9,640 nt of DNA. It comes from an uncultured Erysipelotrichaceae bacterium (GTDB lineage: Bacteria > Bacillota_I > Bacilli_A > Erysipelotrichales > Erysipelotrichaceae). The stretch lies in contig CAJKOS010000061.1 in the NCBI GenBank assembly GCA_905201565.1, positions 1-9,640 of the forward strand, written 5' to 3'. Below the pieces are notes generated by a model, which saw nothing but the letters and a program-made list of their open reading frames with translations, made no database searches and was not told the DNA's origin. A program made the position numbers and the translations under genes. Shown here in pieces: positions 5,880-9,640 of the stretch. Position 1 is the first letter of the stretch. Each line of letters starts with the position of its first letter.

Positions 5880-6806
5880 TCACTTTGTAAGATACCCTCT
5901 GATCTGGGCTGCTACACCTTCACCATCCAGCTGGTATTCATGCAGCAACACCTCAGCACTTGCACTCTCCGCATAGCCAAACATACCAATGCGGTGTACA
6001 AAGCGAGGACATGCCTCAGAGGCAATCTCTGCCACCATGGAACCAAGTCCACCGGTTGTGCTGTGTTCTTCAACCGTGAAGATCGTTTCATTTTCAGAAA
6101 GGATCTGGGTAATACCTGTCATATCACATGGCTGGATTGCACAGACATCTACTACAGTGACATCAATGCCTTCTTTTTCCAGAATCTTTGCGGCTGTCAT
6201 GGAACTCTGTACCATAAGACCTGTCGCAAATACCGCAATCTTCTGACTGCCCTGTCTTAATACATTGACCTTTGTCACATCAAACTTTGTATATGGTGTA
6301 TAGAAGTCTTCCACCTTGGATCTTCCCAGTCTTACATAACATGGGCCATCATATTCTGCGACATAGTCGATAACCGCCTTTGTCTCATACTGGTCACATG
6401 GGCAGAACACCGCGAGTCCTCTGATGGAACGCATGATGGCAATATCTTCAATTGCCTGGTGTGTACAGCCATCTTCACCTACTGTAATACCGGAGTGGGA
6501 ACCGACAATTTTGACATTGAGATGCGGGTAGGCAACACTGTTGCGGATCTGTTCCCAGCATCTGCCTGTCGCAAACATCGCAAATGTGCTGGCAAATGGA
6601 ATATAGCCACTAGCCGCAAGTCCGGCTGCTACACCGATCATATTCTGTTCGGCAATACCCATGTCGAAGAATCTCTCCGGGGCAACCTTGCCTGCTTCAA
6701 TACTCTTTGTACTGCCGGCAAGATCCGCATCCAGAACAACGATTTTCTTGTTTTCCTGTACAAGCTTTGCGAGCTCTTCACCGTATGCTTCTCTTGTCGC
6801 CTTCAT
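5880..6806 (-). CDS. Transketolase, C-terminal subunit
   Basis: The 308-residue protein corresponds to the pyrimidine-binding and C-terminal domains of transketolase. The catalytic Glu that activates thiamine diphosphate is Glu53 in DMGIAEQNMIG (48-58), followed by FASTFAMFATGR (71-82), an EDGCTHQAIEDIAIMR loop (111-126) and the C-terminal domain with VEEHSTTGGLGS (245-256). With its partner it moves two-carbon ketol units between sugar phosphates in the non-oxidative pentose phosphate pathway, in the cytoplasm. Its ATG (6806-6804) shares a base with the stop codon of the N-terminal subunit gene (TAATG), so the two are translated in tandem and likely assemble stoichiometrically. An AGAGGA-type ribosome binding site lies just upstream. 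Members of this split family also include 1-deoxyxylulose-5-phosphate synthase-like and sugar-catabolic paralogues, so the exact sugar substrates are less certain than the chemistry. Confidence 0.93.
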   Translation of the reverse strand: MKATREAYGEELAKLVQENKKIVVLDADLAGSTKSIEAGKVAPERFFDMGIAEQNMIGVAAGLAASGYIPFASTFAMFATGRCWEQIRNSVAYPHLNVKIVGSHSGITVGEDGCTHQAIEDIAIMRSIRGLAVFCPCDQYETKAVIDYVAEYDGPCYVRLGRSKVEDFYTPYTKFDVTKVNVLRQGSQKIAVFATGLMVQSSMTAAKILEKEGIDVTVVDVCAIQPCDMTGITQILSENETIFTVEEHSTTGGLGSMVAEIASEACPRFVHRIGMFGYAESASAEVLLHEYQLDGEGVAAQIRGYLTK

Positions 6807-7624
6807 TATTCCTCTACCCCCAGATCGTGTAATGCAATCTTGTATTCTTCTTCATTTGGTGCCTTGCCATGCCATCCCACAGCATTTTCCATATAGGAAA
6901 CACCCTTGCCCTTTACAGTTTGAGCAATGATGGCTGTTGGCTTGCCCTTATATGCCTTAGCATCAAGGAAGGCTTTTTCAATCGCTTCATAGTCATGACC
7001 ATCAATGGTGATGACATTCCAGCCAAAGGCAGCGAACTTTTCCTCAAAAGGTTCAGGTCCGATAACATCTGCACACTTGCCATCAATCTGTAAGCCGTTG
7101 TTATCCACAACTGCACAAAGATTGTCAAGCTTGTAGTGACCAGCTGCCATAGCAGCTTCCCACACCTGACCTTCTTCACATTCACCATCCCCAAGCAGGG
7201 CATAAATGCGATGGTCATTGTCAGAAATTCTGTTGGCAAGTGCCATACCTACCGCTGCTGAAATACCCTGTCCCAAAGAACCGGTACTCATGTCAATGCC
7301 ATCGAGATCATTCATATCCGGATGACCCTGCAGACGGGAATTCAGGTGACGGATTGTCAACAATTCTTCCTCTTCAAGGAAACCCTTCTCGGCAAGGACT
7401 GCATAGAGCAGGGGTGCCGCATGACCCTTGCTCAAGACAAAGCGGTCCCTGTCAAGCGTTGCCAGGTTATCCTGATTGATGTCCATAATATTAAAGTAGA
7501 GTACGGTAAGAATATCCGCAGCGCCGAGTGATCCTCCCGGATGACCGGACTTGCCTGCATATACTTCCCTGATAATGTTGATACGGATGTTGTTTGCGTG
7601 CTTCTTCAGTTCGCTGATTTCCAT
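6806..7624 (-). CDS. Transketolase, N-terminal subunit (thiamine diphosphate-binding)
   Basis: The 272-residue protein is the pyrophosphate-binding half of transketolase. It shows SGHPGGSLGAAD (26-37, with His28), SKGHAAPLLY (65-74, His68), MSTGSLGQG (112-120) and the thiamine diphosphate/Mg motif GDGE (145-148) ending about 30 residues later at DNNG (174-177). It lacks the catalytic Glu domain, which the next gene supplies, so the active enzyme needs both chains. The size is normal for the split form in Bacillota and archaea; this is not a frameshifted full-length gene, because the two frames meet precisely at TAATG with the second gene's own ribosome binding site. The start at 7624 is set by GGAGGA (7636-7631) seven bases upstream. 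It is the first gene of a two-gene operon that ends at the terminator near 5841-5871. Confidence 0.94.
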   Translation of the reverse strand: MEISELKKHANNIRINIIREVYAGKSGHPGGSLGAADILTVLYFNIMDINQDNLATLDRDRFVLSKGHAAPLLYAVLAEKGFLEEEELLTIRHLNSRLQGHPDMNDLDGIDMSTGSLGQGISAAVGMALANRISDNDHRIYALLGDGECEEGQVWEAAMAAGHYKLDNLCAVVDNNGLQIDGKCADVIGPEPFEEKFAAFGWNVITIDGHDYEAIEKAFLDAKAYKGKPTAIIAQTVKGKGVSYMENAVGWHGKAPNEEEYKIALHDLGVEE

Positions 7625-7644
7625 CTCTAATCCTCCGTTAAGCG

Positions 7645-7673
7645 TTCATATGATAGCATAACTCCCGTATGAA
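7645..7673 (-). promoter_or_regulatory. Possible extended -10 promoter of the transketolase operon, within an inverted repeat
   Basis: On the minus strand TGC-TATCAT (7657-7649) reads as an extended -10, predicting a start near 7642 and a short leader that holds only the GGAGGA site. No good -35 box is seen 17 bases upstream. The element lies inside an inverted repeat, TTCATA (7645-7650) and TATGAA (7668-7673), which might bind a regulator. Confidence 0.3.
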
Positions 7674-7764
7674 TCCTATGTTTCCTCTTTCATTTTTTCA
7701 TTAATCACACGTAAAACACTGTTAAAATCAAAAATTCATATACATATTTACTACCACTACTCAA

Positions 7765-7783
7765 TCATCTATGGCAAAATACT
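7765..7783 (+). repeat. Candidate left terminal inverted repeat of the IS
   Basis: TCATCTATGGCAAAATACT matches the reverse complement of 9629-9610, TCATCTACTGTCAGAATATT, at 16 of 19 positions when one base is gapped, including seven identical bases in a row. Outside it, TCAA (7761-7764) may match TCAA in the right end only with a further three-base gap, so the exact tip is uncertain. Confidence 0.4.
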
Positions 7784-7833
7784 CACAGGAATGTAATATT
7801 AATAATATCTCATAAGGACAGGAGGAAGAAACT

Positions 7834-9369
7834 ATGCATCTCGGCATGTCAAAATCAAAGAATTCAACATCGCTCTACGTGCTCAAATCCACCTATAAAA
7901 ATGGGTTTCACTCCACATGTATCGTCGAAAAGCTCGGCACCGTGGCAGAACTGACAGAAAAGCTCAATGGTGAAGATCCCTATGAGTGGGCAAAAAACTA
8001 CATTGCTGAACTCAATAAACAGGAAAAAGAAGGCAAACGCATTGTCACTGCAAAGTATTCACCTGTCAAGCAGATCGAAAAAGGTGACCAGCGCACCTTC
8101 AATGGAGGTTTTTTGTTCCTGGAGAAGATCTACAACATGCTTGGCCTTCCTTCTCTTGCCAGGGAACTAAAGAAGAAGTACAACCTGCGTTTTGATCTGA
8201 ATGCCGTACTCTGCCGTATGGTCTATGGAAAGATCCTCTATGGTGATACGCGTGAATCCTTCTCTGATACAGCAAAGCACTTCATCGGTGAAGCGGGATT
8301 TTCCAGTGAAGATATCCCTGCTGCACTCTCCATTCTCTCCAAAGAAGCAGACCATATTCAGAGGGTACTTTACGAAAATTCACGAAAACTCACAGGTGAC
8401 AACACAAGCACTCTTTTCTATGACTCCACCATCTGTCTCCACGACGCTGCCTCTTCAGACCAGCGCTCCCTCATCATTCCCCTGGACATCTATTTCGATG
8501 GCAATATGATTCCCATCGCCTACACCATCAACCCCGACCACGTTGAACATCCATCCTTCACCTTCCTTGAAGAAACCATCCTTGAAAAATACAAAAACGT
8601 CTCACCAGTCGTATTGAGTGATGGTGGTATCACCACCGGTACCGGAAGCCTTCTCTCCAAATGGGAGACACCTTCCCACCACATTGTCACATTACACTAC
8701 AACCAGCTCGGTGAAACACTCAAGGAAGCAGTCGCAGAGGAAACGGGCTGGAAACCAGTTCACGAAGACCCGCAGGAAGATGATGTCCTTTCCGGCTATC
8801 TCTATAAAGATGTTCCCCTGACGATGAACGGCACTACCCGCCGATACATTTTGACCATGTCCATGCGCAGAATGCAGGAAGTCCGTTATGAAAGAGAACG
8901 CCTTGCCGTCTACAGCCATAACTACCACACCCTGCAGGAAAACACCAACAACTTCTACGCGGACAGTGTCATGGCTTACCACACCGATATGGATGGTCCT
9001 ACTGCAGAACAGATCCTCACCCTGACCGAACTGCGTGAGGATACCCACAATGGTTTCCGCCTCAAGACAAGTGACTACTATGGAAGTCATGACATCCCGG
9101 CTGAAGAAACCATCAATGCCCACTTCATCACCAGCTTCATCGCCCTGACGGTATATGCAGCATTCCTCAAAAAGCTCAACATGTTTCCGCAATCGAGAAC
9201 CATCATCCGCCAGTTACAGCAGATGACATTCATGAAGGTACCTACTGAAGGTTACATTCCGCTCTATACGCGCAATGATCTGACCGACCTTCTCCATGAC
9301 TCGTTCGGTTTCCGTACCGACTATCAAATCATCAGTAAAAAACAAATGAATCAGCTATTATCAAAATGA
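7834..9369 (+). CDS. IS1634-family DDE transposase, intact
   Basis: The 511-residue protein has the layout of IS1634/IS4-superfamily transposases. An N-terminal region of about 190 residues begins with the short strand-rich module SLYVLKSTYKNG...VEKLG typical of the family. The RNase H-like catalytic core follows. Likely catalytic acids are Asp197 in LFYDST, Asp263 in VVLSDGG and Glu402 in LREDTHNGFRLKTSDY. A long insert between the second Asp and the Glu matches the family. The hydrophobic AHFITSFIAL segment (429-438) after the Glu is also characteristic. It would cut and paste the element at its inverted repeats. AGGAGG (7820-7825) precedes the ATG at 8-base spacing. The frame is unbroken, and codons ending in C (ATC, ACC, TTC, CTC) are frequent. 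Its TGA overlaps the ATG of the next small ORF. The gene is divergent from the transketolase operon, whose promoter region it leaves intact. Confidence 0.9.
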   Translation: MHLGMSKSKNSTSLYVLKSTYKNGFHSTCIVEKLGTVAELTEKLNGEDPYEWAKNYIAELNKQEKEGKRIVTAKYSPVKQIEKGDQRTFNGGFLFLEKIYNMLGLPSLARELKKKYNLRFDLNAVLCRMVYGKILYGDTRESFSDTAKHFIGEAGFSSEDIPAALSILSKEADHIQRVLYENSRKLTGDNTSTLFYDSTICLHDAASSDQRSLIIPLDIYFDGNMIPIAYTINPDHVEHPSFTFLEETILEKYKNVSPVVLSDGGITTGTGSLLSKWETPSHHIVTLHYNQLGETLKEAVAEETGWKPVHEDPQEDDVLSGYLYKDVPLTMNGTTRRYILTMSMRRMQEVRYERERLAVYSHNYHTLQENTNNFYADSVMAYHTDMDGPTAEQILTLTELREDTHNGFRLKTSDYYGSHDIPAEETINAHFITSFIALTVYAAFLKKLNMFPQSRTIIRQLQQMTFMKVPTEGYIPLYTRNDLTDLLHDSFGFRTDYQIISKKQMNQLLSK

Positions 9370-9581
9370 AAAGAGTTCAGTTTGTACACACAAAATCCTG
9401 CCTTGTCGGGTTTGGCATGGGAAAAGGTTCCAAATACCGTTTTGACGACGTCGAAAAACTCATAGAATCATTTCTGAAAGAAGGATGGACCTATGAAGGA
9501 TGGGTTCCGTACATCACCCGGGCAACAGGAGACAATGAAACGATATCTTTGATCTTTACGAAAGAAGAAGAAAACGGGTAG
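9366..9581 (+). CDS. Small protein encoded behind the transposase (DUF4177-like), function unknown
   Basis: This 71-residue ORF starts within the transposase stop codon (ATGA overlap, 9366-9369) and has no evident ribosome binding site of its own, so it is probably translated by re-initiation after the transposase. It reads as a compact strand-helix-strand-strand protein: an N-terminal strand, a charged helix FDDVEKLIESFLKEGW (about 26-41), then GWVPY and a final strand ISLIFTKEE. The helix ending in EGW followed by short strands resembles the small DUF4177 group, by eye only. It has no visible DNA-binding motif, signal peptide or membrane segment. Being inside the IS, it may be an accessory or regulatory protein of transposition, or a passenger. 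I do not recognise a function. Confidence 0.65.
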   Translation: MKRVQFVHTKSCLVGFGMGKGSKYRFDDVEKLIESFLKEGWTYEGWVPYITRATGDNETISLIFTKEEENG

Positions 9582-9609
9582 TGATTGAAATGGTCCCCTT
9601 GTCAAGGAC

Positions 9610-9629
9610 AATATTCTGACAGTAGATGA
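9610..9629 (-). repeat. Candidate right terminal inverted repeat of the IS
   Basis: It pairs with 7765-7783 as described for the left repeat. Just inside lies a dyad-rich stretch (9595-9611) holding CCTTG-T-CAAGG and TTGTC-AAG-GACAA, which could be a transposase or regulator site or part of the true end. Confidence 0.4.
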
Positions 9630-9640
9630 CCATTGACCAG

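Larger units (their letters stand above)
7765..9629 (+). mobile_element. IS1634-like insertion sequence (right boundary near window edge)
   Basis: The element contains an intact IS1634-type transposase gene and a small overlapping ORF, flanked by a candidate imperfect inverted repeat (7765-7783 and 9610-9629). The left end must lie between the transketolase start and the transposase start; the repeat match is the reason for placing it at 7765. The right end could extend past the window, since only 59 bases follow the second ORF. No target-site duplication can be tested because the outer flank on the right is missing. The intact reading frames suggest a recent or still functional copy. Confidence 0.6.

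Noticed and set aside
5880..7624. Transketolase split by a frameshift
   Set aside because: The two parts meet at TAATG with a ribosome binding site and have the normal sizes of the natural two-subunit form.
8692..9192. 166-codon minus-strand ORF inside the transposase
   Set aside because: Antisense shadow of the transposase core with no start signal.

Overview
The window looks like chromosomal DNA from a low-to-moderate-GC member of the Bacillota. Nearly every gene starts behind a strong AGGAGG-type ribosome binding site, promoters are sigma-A-like, and the transketolase is split into two subunits. A gut or oral Erysipelotrichia/Clostridia-type host is a guess from protein style, not something the sequence proves.

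Layout. (1) 1-835, minus strand: a MarR-type regulator followed 48 bp downstream by a macrodomain (ADP-ribose-binding) gene that runs off the left edge. (2) 836-960: a compact divergent promoter region with a clear sigma-A-like promoter for each direction and a palindrome over the plus-strand -10. (3) 961-1770, plus: a PHP-family phosphoesterase of the histidinol-phosphatase type. It ends in a strong terminator facing a second terminator for the convergent operon. (4) 1840-5506, minus: two overlapping half-transporter genes forming one heterodimeric type IV ABC exporter of the BmrCD/LmrCD/TM287-288 class, with one degenerate and one intact ATP site. (5) 5475-5880: a complex leader and intergenic region. 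It holds a 34-codon upstream ORF with an excellent ribosome binding site folded into a hairpin and overlapping the first transporter gene, plus promoters, palindromes and a T-tailed hairpin. (6) 5880-7624, minus: the C-terminal and N-terminal transketolase subunits, translationally coupled by TAATG. (7) About 7765 to the right edge, plus: an IS1634-like insertion sequence with an intact DDE transposase and a small second ORF coupled to it by ATGA.

The most interesting parts are two. The first is the leader of the ABC operon, whose order (small leader ORF, degenerate half, intact half) matches bmrB-bmrC-bmrD of Bacillus subtilis, where a leader peptide controls transcriptional attenuation. The second is the small DUF4177-like ORF travelling behind the transposase. 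The remaining genes are ordinary housekeeping or regulatory functions. No rRNA, tRNA or CRISPR array was seen.
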